DNA of 64,000 nucleotides from Vicugna pacos (taxonomy: Eukaryota > Chordata > Mammalia > Artiodactyla > Camelidae): contig NW_027328871.1 in assembly GCF_048564905.1 (NCBI RefSeq), forward strand, positions 3,720,001 to 3,784,000, read 5' to 3'. Below are positions 23,997 to 38,211 of this stretch, piece after piece. The notes under the pieces were generated by a model. It did no database searches, was not told the DNA's origin, and saw only the letters and a list, made by a program, of their open reading frames with translations. Position numbers and translations under genes: made by a program. Position 1 is the stretch's first letter; every line of letters starts with the position of its first letter.

Positions 23997-26900
23997 GGTT
24001 CTGTATTCTGTTTCCATATTTTATATTCTGTGTTCTAATTTCTATATTCTGTATAATATATTCTGCATTATGTATTCTATATTCTATATTTTGTGTTCTA
24101 CATTTTATATTCTAAATTTTATATTCAGTATTCTTTATTCTATTTTCTAAATTCTGGGTTCTGCATTCCATGTTCTAAATCCTATATTCAGTATTCTGTA
24201 TTCTATATTCTAAATTCTGTGTTCCGCATTCTATATTCTAAATTCTATATTCAGTATTCTGTATTATAAATTCTAAATTCTGTGTTCTGCATTCCATGTT
24301 GTAAATACTGGGTTGTCTATTCTGTTTTCCATATTGTATAATCTGTGTTCTACATTCTATATTCTGTATTCTATATTCTGCATTCCGTATTCCATATTCT
24401 ATATTCTGTGTTTTACTTTCTATATTCTAAATTCTATATTCTATATTCCGTATTCTGTATTCTGAACTCTGTGTTCTACATTCTATATTCTAAATTCTAT
24501 ATTCAGTGGTCTGTATTCTATATTCTAAATTCTGTGTTCTGCATTACATGCTCTAAATTTTGGCTTCTATATTCTCTATTCTATATTCTATATGCTGTGT
24601 TCTACATTCTATACTCTGAATTGTATATTGATGTTTCTGTATTCTATATTCTAAATTCTGTGTCCTGCATTCCATTTTCTAAATTCTGGTTTCTATATTC
24701 TCTATTCTATTTTCTGAGTTGTATATTCTATATTCTAAATTCTATATTCAGTATTCTGAATTCTATATTCTAAATTTTGTGTTCTACATCCGTGTTCGAA
24801 ATTCTAGGTTATATATTCTCTATTCTATATTCTATACATTGTGTACTTCATTCCATATTCTACATACCATATTCTGCATTCCGTATTCTATATTCTATAT
24901 TCTGTGTTCTACATTCTATATTCTATAAACTATATTCAGTCTTCTGTATTGTATATTCTAAATTCTTTGTTCTGCACTCCATTTCTTAATTCTGGGTTCT
25001 ATATTCTCTATTCATTTCTATATTTTTTGTTTACATTCTATATTGTGCGTTCTATATTCTGCATTCCGTGTTTTATATTCTATATAATGTTTTCAACATT
25101 CTATATTCTAAATGCTATATTCAGTATTCTGAATTCTATATTCTAAATTCTGTGTTCTGCATTCCATGTTCTAAATTCTGGGTTCTATATTTTCTATACT
25201 ATATTCTATATTCTGTGTTCTATATTCTATATTCTAAATTCTATATTCATTATTCTGTATTCTATATTCTTAATTCTGTGTTCTACATTCTAAATTCTAA
25301 ATTCTATATTCAGTATTCTGTATTCTATATTCTTAATTCTCTGTTCTTCATTCCATGTTCTAATTTCTGGGTCCTCTACTCTCTATTATATATTCTATAT
25401 TTGTGTTCTTCATTCTATATTCTACATAGTATATTCTGCATTCCGTATCCTATATTCTATATTCTATGTTTTACATTCTAAATTCTAAAACCTATATTCA
25501 GTTTTCTGTATTCTATAGTATAAATTCTCTGTTCTGCATTCCATTTCTAAATTGTGGTTTCTATATTCTCTATTCTATATTATATATATCTGGGTCATTC
25601 ATTCTATATTCTTCGTCCTATATTCTGCCATCCGTATTTTATATTCTATATTGTTTGTTCTATATTCTATATTCTAAATTCTATATTCAGTATTTTGTAT
25701 TCTATATTCTAATTTGTGTGTTCTGCATTCCATGTACTAAATTCTGGGTTCTCTATTCTCTATTCCCTATTTAATATTCTGTGTTTACATTCTATATTCT
25801 AAATTCTATATTCAGTATTCTGTATTCTATATTCTAAATTCTGAGTTCTGCTTTCCAAGTTCCAAAATCTGGCTTCAGTATTTTCCTTGCTATATTTTTT
25901 TCTGTTTTCTACATTATATATTCTAAATTATTTATTCAGTATTATGTATTTATATTCTATATTCTATGTCCTACATAGAATTTTTTAATTGTTTATAAAA
26001 TATTCCGTATATTATGTTCTAAATTCTGTGTTCTCTATTCTATTTTCTATATTCTGTGTTCTACATTCTATATTGTAAATATTATATTCAGCTTTCTGTA
26101 TTCTATATTCTAAATTCTGTGTTCTGTATTCTATGTTCTAAATTCTGGCTTCTATATTCTCCAGTCTATATTCTATATTTTGTGAACTCCATTCTTATTT
26201 CTACATTCTTTATTCTGCATTCCATATTCTATATTATATATTCTGTGTTCTACATTCTATATTCTAAATTCTATATTCCTTATTCCGTAGTATATATTCT
26301 ATATTCTATGTTCTGCATTGTATATTCTAAATTCTACATTCAGTATTCTGTATTCTAAATACTAAATTCTGTGTTCTGCATTTCATGATCTAAATTCTGT
26401 GTTCTATATTCTCTTTTCTATATTCTATAATCTGTGTCCTTCATTCAATATTCTAAATTCTATATTCAGTATTCTCTATTCTATATTCTAAATTCTGTGT
26501 TCTGCATACCATGTTCGTATTTCGGGATTCTGTATTCTGTTTCCATATTTTACATTCTGTGTTCTAAATTCTATATTCTGTATAATATATTCTGCATTAT
26601 GTATTCAATATTGTATATTTTGTGTTCTACATTCTATATTCTTAATTCTATAATCTATATTCTAAATTCTGTGTTCTTTATTCCGTGTTCTTAATTCTGG
26701 GTTCTATAATCTCTTTTCTATATTCTATATTCTGTGTTCGACATTCAATATTCTAAATTCTATATTTAGTATTCCCAATTCTATATTCAAAATTCTGTGT
26801 TCTACATGCTATATTCTAAATTCTATATTCTATATTCAAAATTCTGTATTCTTCATTCCGTGTTCTAAATTCTGGGTTCTATATTCTCTATTCTCTATTC

Positions 26901-27751
26901 TATATTCTGTGTTCTTCATTCTATATTCTACATTCTATATTCTGCATTCCGTATTCTATATTCTATATACTGTGTTCTACAGTCTATATTCAAAATTCTA
27001 TATTCATTATCCTGTATTCTATATTCTAAATTCTGTGCTTTGAATTCCATGTTCTAAATTCTGGGTTCTATATTCTCTATTATATATTCTATATTTTTTG
27101 TTCTTCATTCTATATTGTACGTTCTATATTCTGCATTCCGTGTTATATATTCTATATTATGTTTTCTACATTCTATATTCTAAATTCTATATTCAGTATT
27201 CTGTATTCTATAACCTAATTCTGTGTTCTGATTCAATTTTTAAATTCTGGGTTCTAAATTCTCTTTTATATATTCTATATTTTGTGTTCTTAGTTCTTTA
27301 TTCTGCATTCTATATTCTGCATTCTGTATTTATGTTCTATATTCTGTGTTCTACATCTACTTTCCAAATTCTATATTCTGTATTCTGTATTCAATATTCT
27401 ACATTCTGTGTTCTGCATTCTATGTTCTAAATTCTGGGTTCTGTATTCTGTTTTCCATATTCTATATTCTGTGTTCTATATTCTATATTCTGTATTCTAT
27501 ATTCTGCATTCCGTATTCTATACTCTATATTCTGTGTTCTTCATTCTATTATCCAAATTCTATATTCAGTATTCTGTATTCTATATTCTAAATTCTGTGT
27601 TCTGCATTCCATGTTCTAAATTCTGTGTTCTATATTGTCTTTTCTATATTCTATATTCTGTGTTCTACATTCAATATTCTAAATTCTATATTCAGTATTC
27701 TGTATTGTATATTCTAAATTCTGTGTTCTGCATACCATGTTCAAATTTCGG
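23997..27751 (+). repeat. Macro-unit M6, type C (3755 bp)
   Basis: It is like M3, with the same 728-bp deletion junction (about 25840), but shorter by exactly one heptamer. M3 reads CTCTTTTCTATTTTC where M6 reads CTATTTTC, near 26041. The A/T island is at 25978-26006 (G variant) and the CG-rich motif at 26514-26527. It shares with M3 the TTCATGATC variant near 26391. Private change: ATGTTTTACATTC near 25467. Confidence 0.9.
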
Positions 27752-30700
27752 GGTTCTGTATTCTGTTTCCATATTTTATATTCTGTTTTCTAATTTCTAT
27801 ATTCTGTATACTATATTCTGCATTATGTATTCTATATTCTATATTTTGTGTTCTACATTCTATATTCTAAATTTTATATTCAGTATTCTTTATACTATTT
27901 TCTAAATTCTGGGTTCTGCATTCCATGTTCTAAATCCTATATTCAGTATTCTGTATTCTATATTCTAAATTCTGTGTTCCGCATTCTATATTCTAAATTC
28001 TATATTCAGTATTCTGTATTATAAATTCTAAATTCTGTGTTCTGCATTCCATGTTGTAAATACTGGGTTGTCTATTCTGTTTTCCATATTGTATAATTTG
28101 TGTTCTACATTCTATATTCTGTATTCTATATTCTGCATTCCGTATTCCATATTCTATATTCTGTGTTTTACATTCTATATTCTAAATTCTATATTCTGTA
28201 TTCCGTATTCTATATTCTGAACTCTGTGTTCTGCATTCTATATTCTAAATTCTATATTCAGTGGTCTGTATTCTATATTCTAAATTCTGTGTTCTGCATT
28301 ACATGCTCTAAATTTTGGCTTCTATATTCTCTATTCTATACTCTATATGCTGTGTTCTACATTCTATACTCTGAATTGTATATTGATGTTTCTGTATTCT
28401 ATATTCTAAATTCTGTGTCCTGCATTCCATTTTCTAAATTCTGGTTTCTATATTCTCTATTCTATTTTCTGAGTTGTATATTCTATATTCTAAATTCTAT
28501 ATTCAGTGTTCTGAATTCTATATTCTAAATTTTGTGTTCTTCATCCGTGTTCTAGATTCTGGGTTCTATATTCTCTATTCTATATCCTATACATTGTGTT
28601 CTTCATTCCATATTCTACATACCATATTCTGCATTCCGTATTCTATATTCTATATTCTGTGTTCTAGATTCTATATTCTAAGAACTATATTCAGTCTTCT
28701 GTATTGTATATTCTAAATTCTTTGTTCTGCACTCCATTTCTTAATTCTGGGTTCTATATTCTCTATTCATTTCTATATTTTTTGTTTACATTCTATATTG
28801 TACGTACTATAATCTGCATTCCGTGTTTTATATTCTATATTATGTTTTCAACATTCTATATTCTAAATGCTATATTCAGTATTCTGAATTCTATATTCTA
28901 AATTCTGTGTTCTTCATTCCATGTTCTAAATTCTGGGTTCTATATTTTCTATACTATATTCTATATTCTGTGTCCTATATTCTATATTCTAAATTCTATA
29001 TTCATTATTCTGTATTCTATATTCTTAATTCTGTGTTCTACATTCTATATTCTAAATTCTATATTCAGTATTCTGTATTCTATATTCTTAATTCTCTGTT
29101 CTTCATTCCATGTTCTAAGTTCTGGGTCCTATACTCTCTATTATATATTCTATATTTGTGTTCTTCATTCTATATTCTACATAGTATATTCTGCATTCCG
29201 TATCCTATATTCTAAATTCTATGTTCTACATTCTATATTCTAAAATCTATATTCAGTATTCTGTATTCTATAGTATAAATTCTCTGTTCTGCATTCCATT
29301 TCTAAATTGTGGTTTCTATATTCTCTATTCTATATTATATATTTGGGTCGTTCATTCTGTATTCTACGTCCTATATTCTGCCATCCGTATTTTATATTCT
29401 ATATTGTTTGTTCTATATTCTATATTCTAAATTCTATATTCAGTATTTTATATTCTTTATTCTAATTTGTGTGTTCTGCATTCCACGTACTAAATTCTTG
29501 GTTCTCTATTCTCTATTCTCTATTCTATATTCTGTGTTTACATTCTATATTCTAAATTCTATATTCAGTATTCTGTATTCTATATTCTAAATTCTGTGTT
29601 CTGCTTTCCTTTTTATAAATTCTCTATTCAGTACTGTGCTTTCTATATTCTAAATTCTGTGTTCTGCATTCTATTTTCTAAATTCTATATTCATTATTCT
29701 GTATATTATATTCTAAAATGTGCTCTGCATTCCATGTTCTAAATTCTGGGTTCTGTATTGTTTTCCATATTCTATATACTGTGTTCTTCATTGTATATTC
29801 TGTATTGTATATTATTTATGCCGTATTATATATTCTGTGTTCTTCATTCTATATTCTGTATTCTATATTCTGCATTCCGTATTCTATATTCTATATTCTG
29901 TGTTCTACATTTTATACTCTAAATTCTATATTCAGTATTCTGTATTGTATATTCCAAATTCTGTGTTCTACATTGTATGTTCTAAACTTTGGGTTCTGTA
30001 TTCTGTATTCCATATTCTATATTTTGTGTTCTATAGTCTATATTTGGTATTCAATATTCTGCATTCCGTATTCTATATTCTATATCCTGTGTTCTAAATT
30101 CTATATTCAGTATTCTGTGTTTTATTTTCTAAATTCTGTGTTCTGAATTCCATGTTCTAAATTCTGGGTTTTATATTCACTATTGTATATACTACATTCT
30201 GTGTGCTACATTCTATATTATAAATTCTATATTCAGTATTCTGTATTCTATATTCTAAGTTCTGTGTTTACATTCTATATTCTAAATTGCATATTCAGTA
30301 TGCTGTATTCTATATTCTAAATTCTGAGTTCTGCTTTCCAAGTTCCAAAATCTGGCTTCAGTATTTTCCTTGCTATATTTTTTTCTGTTTTCTACATTAT
30401 ATATTCTAAATTATTTATTCAGTATTATGTATTTATATTCTATATTCTATGTCCTACATAGAATTTTTTAATTGTTTATAAAATATTCCGTATATTATGT
30501 TCTAAATTCTGTGTTCTCTATTCTCTTTTCTATTTTCTATATTCTGTGTTCTACATTCTATATTGTAAATATTATATTCAGCTTTCTGTATTCTATATTC
30601 TAAATTCTGTGTTCTGTATTCTATGTTCTAAATTCTGGCTTCTATATTCTCCAGTCTATATTCTATATTTTGTGAACTCCATTCTTATTTCTACATTCTT

Positions 30701-32241
30701 TATTCTGCATTCCATATTCTATATTATATATTCTGTGTTCTACATTCTATATTCTAAATTCTATATTCCTTATTCCGTAGTATATATTCTATATTCTATG
30801 TTCTGCATTGTATATTCTAAATTCTACATTCAGTATTCTGTATTCTAAATACTAAATTCTGTGTTCTGCATTTCATGTTCTAAATTCTGTGTTCTATATT
30901 CTCTTTTCTATATTCTATAATCTGTGTCCTTCATTCAATATTCTAAATTCTATATTCAGTATTCTCTATTCTATATTCTAAATTCTGTGTTCTGCATACC
31001 ATGTTCGTATTTCGGGATTCTGTATTCTGTTTCCATATTTTACATTCTGTGTTCTAAATTCTATATTCTGTATAATATATTCTGCATTATGTATTCAATA
31101 TTGTATATTTTGTGTTCTACATTCTATATTCTTAATTCTATAATCTATATTCTAAATTCTGTGTTCTTTATTCCGTGTTCTTAATTCTGGGTTCTATAAT
31201 CTCTTTTCTATATTCTATATTCTGTGTTCGACATTCAATATTCTAAATTCTATATTTAGTATTCCCAATTCTATATTCAAAATTCTGTGTTCTACATGCT
31301 ATATTCTAAATTCTATATTCTATATTCAAAATTCTGTATTCTTCATTCCGTGTTCTAAATTCTGGGTTCTATATTCTCTATTCTCTATTCTATATTCTGT
31401 GTTCTTCATTCTATGTTCTACATTCTATATTCTGCATTCCGTATTCTATATTCTATATACTGTGTTCTACAGTCTATATTCAAAATTCTATATTCATTAT
31501 CCTGTATTCTATATTCTAAATTCTGTGCTTTGAATTCCATGTTCTAAATTCTGGGTTCTATATTCTCTATTATATATTCTATATTTTTTGTTCTTCATTC
31601 TATATTGTACGTTCTATATTCTGCATTCCGTGTTATATATTCTATATTATGTTTTCTACATTCTATATTCTAAATTCTATATTCAGTATTCTGTATTCTA
31701 TAACCTAATTCTGTGTTCTGATTCAATTTTTAAATTCTGGGTTCTAAATTCTCTTTTATATATTCTATATTTTGTGTTCTTAGTTCTTTATTCTGCATTC
31801 TATATTCTGCATTCTGTATTTATGTTCTATATTCTGTGTTCTACATCTACTTTCCAAATTCTATATTCTGTATTCTGTATTCAATATTCTACATTCTGTG
31901 TTCTGCATTCTATGTTCTAAATTCTGGGTTCTGTATTCTGTTTTCCATATTCTATATTCTGTGTTCTATATTCTATATTCTGTATTCTATATTCTGCATT
32001 CCGTATTCTATACTCTATATTCTGTGTTCTTCATTCTATTATCCAAATTCTATATTCAGTATTCTGTATTCTATATTCTAAATTCTGTGTTCTGCATTCC
32101 ATGTTCTAAATTCTGTGTTCTATATTGTCTTTTCTATATTCTATATTCTGTGTTCTACATTCAATATTCTAAATTCTATATTCAGTATTCTGTATTGTAT
32201 ATTCTAAATTCTGTGTTCTGCATACCATGTTCAAATTTCGG
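27752..32241 (+). repeat. Macro-unit M7, type A (4490 bp)
   Basis: It is nearly identical to M1 at an offset of 27,751 bp, including the TTCTAGA word (28662-28668), the ATAATCTGC word near 28809 and the CC variant near 28974. It differs from M1 by a GC change near 28232 and a TCTAGATTC change near 28551. The A/T island is at 30461-30489 (G variant) and the CG-rich motif at 31004-31017. It is the last A unit in the window; no type A unit appears after 32241. Confidence 0.9.
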
Positions 32242-35200
32242 GGTTCTGTATTCTGTTTCCATATTTTATATTCTGTTTTCTAATTTCTATATTCTGTATA
32301 CTATATTCTGCATTATGTATTCTATATTCTATATTTTGTGTTCTACATTCTATATTCTAAATTTTATATTCAGTATTCTTTATACTATTTTCTAAATTCT
32401 GGGTTCTGCATTCCATGTTCTAAATCCTATATTCAGTATTCTGTATTCTATATTCTAAATTCTGTGTTCCGCATTCTATATTCTAAATTCTATATTCAGT
32501 ATTCTGTATTATAAATTCTAAATTCTGTGTTCTGCATTCCATGTTGTAAATACTGGGTTGTCTATTCTGTTTTCCATATTGTATAATTTGTGTTCTACAT
32601 TCTATATTCTGTATTCTATATTCTGCATTCCGTATTCCATATTCTATATTCTGTGTTTTACATTCTATATTCTAAATTCTATATTCTGTATTCCGTATTC
32701 TATATTCTGAACTCTGTGTTCTACATTCTATATTCTAAATTCTATATTCAGTGGTCTGTATTCTATATTCTAAATTCTGTGTTCTGCATTACATGCTCTA
32801 AATTTTGGCTTCTATATTCTCTATTCTATATTCTGTATGCTGTGTTCTACATTCTATACTCTGAATTGTATATTGATGTTTCTGTATTCTATATTCTAAA
32901 TTCTGTGTCCTGCATTCCATTTTCTAAATTCTGGTTTCTATATTCTCTATTCTATTTTCTGAGTTGTATATTCTATATTCTAAATTCTATATTCAGTGTT
33001 CTGAATTCTATATTCTAAATTTTGTGTTCTTCATCCGTGTTCTAAATTCTGGGTTCTATATTCTCTATTCTATATCCTATACATTGTGTTCTTCATTCCA
33101 TATTCTACATGCCATATTCTGCATTCCGTATTCTATATTCTATATTCTGTGTTCTACATTCTATATTCTAAGAACTATATTCAGTCTTCTGTATTGTATA
33201 TTCTAAATTCTTTGTTCTGCACTCCATTTCTTAATTCTGGGTTCTATATTCTCTATTCATTTCTATATTTTTTGTTTACATTCTATATTGTACGTACTAT
33301 ATTCTGCATTCCGTGTTTTATATTCTATATTATGTTTTCAACATTCTATATTCTAAATGCTATATTCAGTATTCTGAATTCTATATTCTAAATTCTGTGT
33401 TCTTCATTCCATGTTCTAAATTCTGGGTTCTATATTTTCTATACTATATTCTATATTCTGTGTTCTATATTCTATATTCTAAATTCTATATTCATTATTC
33501 TGTATTCTATATTCTTAATTCTGTGTTCTACATTCTATATTCTAAATTCTATATTCAGTATTCTGTATTCTATATTCTTAATTCTCTGTTCTTCATTCCA
33601 TGTTCTAAGTTCTGGGTCCTATACTCTCTATTATATATTCTATATTTGTGTTCTTCATTCTATATTCTACATAGTATATTCTGCATTCCGTATCCTATAT
33701 TCTATATTCTATGTTCTACATTCTAAATTCTAAAATCTATATTCAGTATTCTGTATTCTATAGTATAAATTCTCTGTTCTGCATTCCATTTCTAAATTGT
33801 GGTTTCTATATTCTCTATTCTATATTATATATTTGGGTCGTTCATTCTGTATTCTACGTCCTATGTTCTGCCATCCGTATTTTATATTCTATATTGTTTG
33901 TTCTATATTCTATATTCTAAATTCTATATTCAGTATTTTATATTCTTTATTCTAATTTGTGTGTTCTGCATTCCACGTACTAAATTCTTGGTTCTCTATT
34001 CTCTTTTCTCTATTCTATATTCTGTGTTTACATTCTATATTCTAAATTCTATATTCAGTATTCTGTATTCTATATTCTAAATTCTGTGTTCTGCTTTCCT
34101 TTTTATAAATTCTCTATTCAGTACTGTGCTTTCTATATTCTAAATTCTGTGTTCTGCATTCTATTTTCTAAATTCTATATTCATTATTCTGTATATTATA
34201 TTCTAAAATGTGCTCTGCATTCCATGTTCTAAATTCTGGGTTCTGTATTGTTTTCCATATTCTATATACTGTGTTCTTCATTGTATATTCTGTATTGTAT
34301 ATTATTTATGCCGTATTATATATTCTGTGTTCTTCATTCTATATTCTGTATTCTATATTCTGCATTCCGTATTCTATATTCTATATTCTGTGTTCTACAT
34401 TTTATACTCTAAATTCTATATTCAGTATTCTGTATTGTATATTCCAAATTCTGTGTTCTACATTGTATGTTCTAAACTTTGGGTTCTGTATTCTGTATTC
34501 CATATTCTATATTTTGTGTTCTATAGTCTATATTTGGTATTCAATATTCTGCATTCCGTATTCTATATTCTATATCCTGTGTTCTAAATTCTATATTCAG
34601 TATTCTGTGTTTTATTTTCTAACTTCTGTGTTCTGAATTCCATGTTCTAAATTCTGGGTTTTATATTCACTATTGTATATACTGCATTCTGTGTGCTTCA
34701 TTCTATATTATAAATTCTATATTCAGTATTCTGTATTCTATATTCTAATTTCTGTGTTTACATTCTATATTCTAAATTGCATATTCAGTATGCTGTATTC
34801 TATATTCTAAATTCTGAGTTCTGCTTTCCATGTTCCAAAATCTGGCTTCAATATTTTCCTTGCTATTTTTTTTTCTGTTTTCTACATTATATATTCTAAA
34901 TTATTTATTCAGTATTATGTATTTTATATTCTATATTCTATATCCTACATAGAATTTTTTAATTTTTTATAAAATATTCCGTATATTATGTTCTAAATTC
35001 TGTGTTCTGCAATCCATGTTTTAAATTCTGGGTTCTGTATTTTGTTTTACATATTTTATATTTTGTGTTGTACATTCTATATTCTGTATTCAATATTCTG
35101 CATTCTGTATTCTAAATTGTATTTCTGTGTTCTACATTCTAAATTCTGTGTTCTGCATTCCATGTTCTAAATTCAATATTCAGTATTCTGTATTGTATAT

Positions 35201-38057
35201 TCTAAATTCTGTGCTCTGCATTCTATGTTCTAAATTCTATATTCAGTATTCTGTATTCTATATTCTATATTCTGTGTTCTGCATTCCATGTTCTAAATTC
35301 TGGGTTCTGTATTCTCTTTTCCATATTCTATATTCTGTTTTCTACATTCTATATTCTGTATTCAATATTCTGCATTCCGTATTCTTTAATCTATATTCTG
35401 TGTTCTACATTCTGTACTCTAATTTCTATATTCAGTATTCTCTATTCTATATTCAAAATTCTGTGTTCTACATTGTATATTGTAAATTCTATATTCTATA
35501 TTCAAAATTCTGTGTTCTTCAGTCCGTGTTCTAAATTCTGTTTTCTATATTCTCTATCCTATATTGTGTGTACTTCATTCTATATTCTACATTCTATATT
35601 CTAAATTCTATATTGTATATTCCAAATCTGTGTTCTGGATTTCATATTCTAAATTCTGGGTTATGTATTCTGTATTCCATATTTTATATTTTGTTTTCTA
35701 TATTCTTTATTTGGTATTCTATATTCTGCATTCCGTATTCTATATTCTATATCCTGTGTTCTAAATCCTATATTCAGTATTCTGTATTTTATTTTCTAAA
35801 TTCTGTGTTCTGCATCTCCATGTTCTAAATTCTGTGTTCTCTATTCTTTTTTCCATATTCTAGATTCAGTGTTCTATATTCTATATTCTGTATTCTGTAT
35901 TCTGCATTCCGTATTCTACAAAGTATATTCTGTGTTCTAAATTTTATTTTTCAAATTCTATATGTAGTATTCTGTATTGTATATTCTATATGCTGTTTTC
36001 TAAATTCTGTATTCTAAATTCTATATTCTTTATTCTAAATTCTGTGTTCTGCATACCGTGTTCAAAATCCTGTGTTCTATATTCTCTATTCTGTATTCTA
36101 TAATTTGTGTTCTTCATTCTATATTCTATATCCTATATTCTGCATTCAGTTGTCTATATTGTATATTCTGTGTTCTACATTCTATATTCTAAATTCTATA
36201 TTCAGTATTCTGTTTTATATATTCTAAATTCTGTGTTCTGTATTCTATGTTCTAAATTCTGGCTTCTATATTCTCCAGTCTATATTCTATATTTTGTGAA
36301 CTCCATTCTTATTTCTACATTCTTTATTCTGCATTCCATAATCTATATTATATATTCTGTGTTCTACATTCTATATTCTAAATTCTATATTCCTTATTCC
36401 GAAGTATATATTCTATATTCTATATTCTGCACTGTATATTCTAAATTCTATATTCAGTAATCTCTATTCAAAATACGAAATTCTGTGTTCTGCATTTCAT
36501 GTTCTGAATTCTGTGTTCTATATTCTCTTTTCTATATTCTATAATCTGGGTCCTTCTTTCAATATTCTAAATTCTATATTCAGTATTCTCTATTCTATAT
36601 TCTAAATTCTGTGTTCTGCATACCATGTTCGTATTTCGGGATTCTGTATTCTGATTCCATATTTTACATTCTGTGTTCTAAATTCTATATTCTGTATAAT
36701 ATATTCTGCATTATGTATTCAATATTGTATATATTGTGTTCTACATTCTATATTCTAAATTCTATAATCTATATTCTAAATTCTGTGTTCTTTATTCCGT
36801 GTTCTTAATTCTGGGTTCTATAATCTCTTTTATATATTCTGTATTCTGTGTTTGACATTCCATATTCTAAATTCTATATTTAGTATTCTCAATTCTATAT
36901 TCAAAATTCTGTGTTCTACATGCTATATTCTAAATTCTATATTCTATATTCAAAATTCTGTATTCTTCATTCCGTGTTCTAAATTCTGGGTTCTATATTC
37001 TCTATTCTATATTCTATATTCTGTGTTCTTCATTCTATATTCTACATTCTATATTCTGCATTCCGTATTCTATATTCTATATACTGTGTTCTACATTCTA
37101 TATTCAAAATTCTATTTTCATTATCCTGTATTCCATATTCGAAATTCTGTGCTTTGAATTCCATGTTCTAAATTCTGGGTTCTATATTCTCTATTATATA
37201 TTCTATATTTTTTGTTCTTCATTCTATATTGTACGTTCTATATTCTGCATTCCGTGTTATATATTCTATATTATGTTTTCTACATTCTATATTCTAAATT
37301 CTATATTCAGTATTCTGTATTCTATAATCTAAATTCTGTGTTCTGATTCAATTTTTAAATTCTGGGTTCTAAATTCTCTTTTATATATTCTATAATTTGT
37401 GTTCTATATTCTATATTCTGTATTCTATATTCTGCATTCCGTATTCTATACTCTATATTCTGTGTTCTTCATTCTATTATCCAAATTCTATATTCAGTAT
37501 TCTGTATTATATATTCTTAATTCTGTGTTCTGCATTCTATGTTCTAAATTCTGGGTTCTGTATTCTCTTTTCCATATTCTATATTCTGTGTTCTATATTC
37601 TATATTCTGTATTCTATATTCTGCATTCCATATTCTATACTCTATATTCTGTGTTCTTCATTCTATTATCCAAATTCTATATTCAGTATTCTGTATTATA
37701 TATTCTTAATTCTGTGTTCTGCATTCTATGTTCTAAATTCTGGGTTCTGTATTCTCTTTTCCATATTCTATATTCTGTGTTCTATATTCTATATTCTGTA
37801 TTCTATATTCTGCATTCCGTATTCTATACTCTATATTCTGTGTTCTTCATTCTATTATCCAAATTCTATATTCAGTATTCTGTATTCTATATTCTTAATT
37901 CTGTGTTCTGCATTCCATGTTCTAAATTCTGTGTTCTATATTGTCTTTTCTATATTCTATATTCTGTGTTCTACATTCAATATTCTAAATTCTATATTCA
38001 GTATTCCTTATTGTATATTCTAAATTCTGTGTTCTGCATACCATGTTCAAATTTCGG
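32242..38057 (+). repeat. Macro-unit M8, type B with three late blocks (5816 bp)
   Basis: This is a type B unit 189 bp longer than M2 and M5, because the late block is present three times (37399-37965) instead of twice. The B-specific block is at about 35009-36141, the A/T island at 34952-34980 (T variant) and the CG-rich motif at 36628-36641. A CAGTCCGTG variant near 35519 is shared with the D units. A CTTCTTTC variant near 36553 is shared with M10. Private change: CTATGTTCTGCC near 33862. Confidence 0.9.
37399..37965 (+). repeat. Late 189-bp block, three tandem copies (M8)
   Basis: Copies start at 37399, 37588 and 37777. The middle copy has CATTCCATA where the outer two have CATTCCGTA. The first two share a GTATTATATATTC variant that the third lacks. 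The extra copy looks like an expansion of the first copy rather than of the M2-type second copy. Confidence 0.92.
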
Positions 38058-38211
38058 GGTTCTGTATTCTGTTTCCATATTTTATATTCTGTGTTCTAAT
38101 TTCTATATTCTGTATAATATATTCTGCATTATGTATTCTATATTCTATATTTTGTGTTCTACATTCTATATTCTAAATTTTATATTCAGTATTCTTTATT
38201 CTATTTTCTAA
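37399..38211 (+). other. 270-codon open frame without coding evidence (also 50457-51269, 57396-58208)
   Basis: These are the longest open frames in the window. The translation is a degenerate heptapeptide of the form FYILYSV, rich in F, Y, I, L, S and C, because 21 bp equals three heptamers and seven codons. Stops are rare because TAA arises only when TTCTAAA falls in one of three phases. The frame length tracks the number of 189-bp (63-codon) blocks: 165, 207 and 270 codons with one, two and three copies. There is no codon bias, domain or unrelated sequence. I treat it as an arithmetic by-product of the repeat. Confidence 0.85.

Larger units (their letters stand above)
13880..27751 (+). repeat. 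13.87-kb super-repeat, copy 2 (macro-units A-B-C)
   Basis: It is collinear with copy 1 at an offset of 13,879 bp, falling to 13,872 bp after a single heptamer is lost in its type C unit near 26041. The A unit of this copy (M4) is not the closest relative of the A unit of copy 1: M1 shares several private variants with M7 that M4 lacks. The 13.9-kb copies have therefore exchanged sequence with other parts of the array since they formed. Confidence 0.92.

Noticed and set aside
1-27751. Treating the two 13.9-kb copies as an assembly duplication
   Set aside because: They differ by scattered single-base changes and by one heptamer in M6, and their A units have different nearest relatives, so they are not a simple assembly copy. 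Long-read coverage would still be worth checking.
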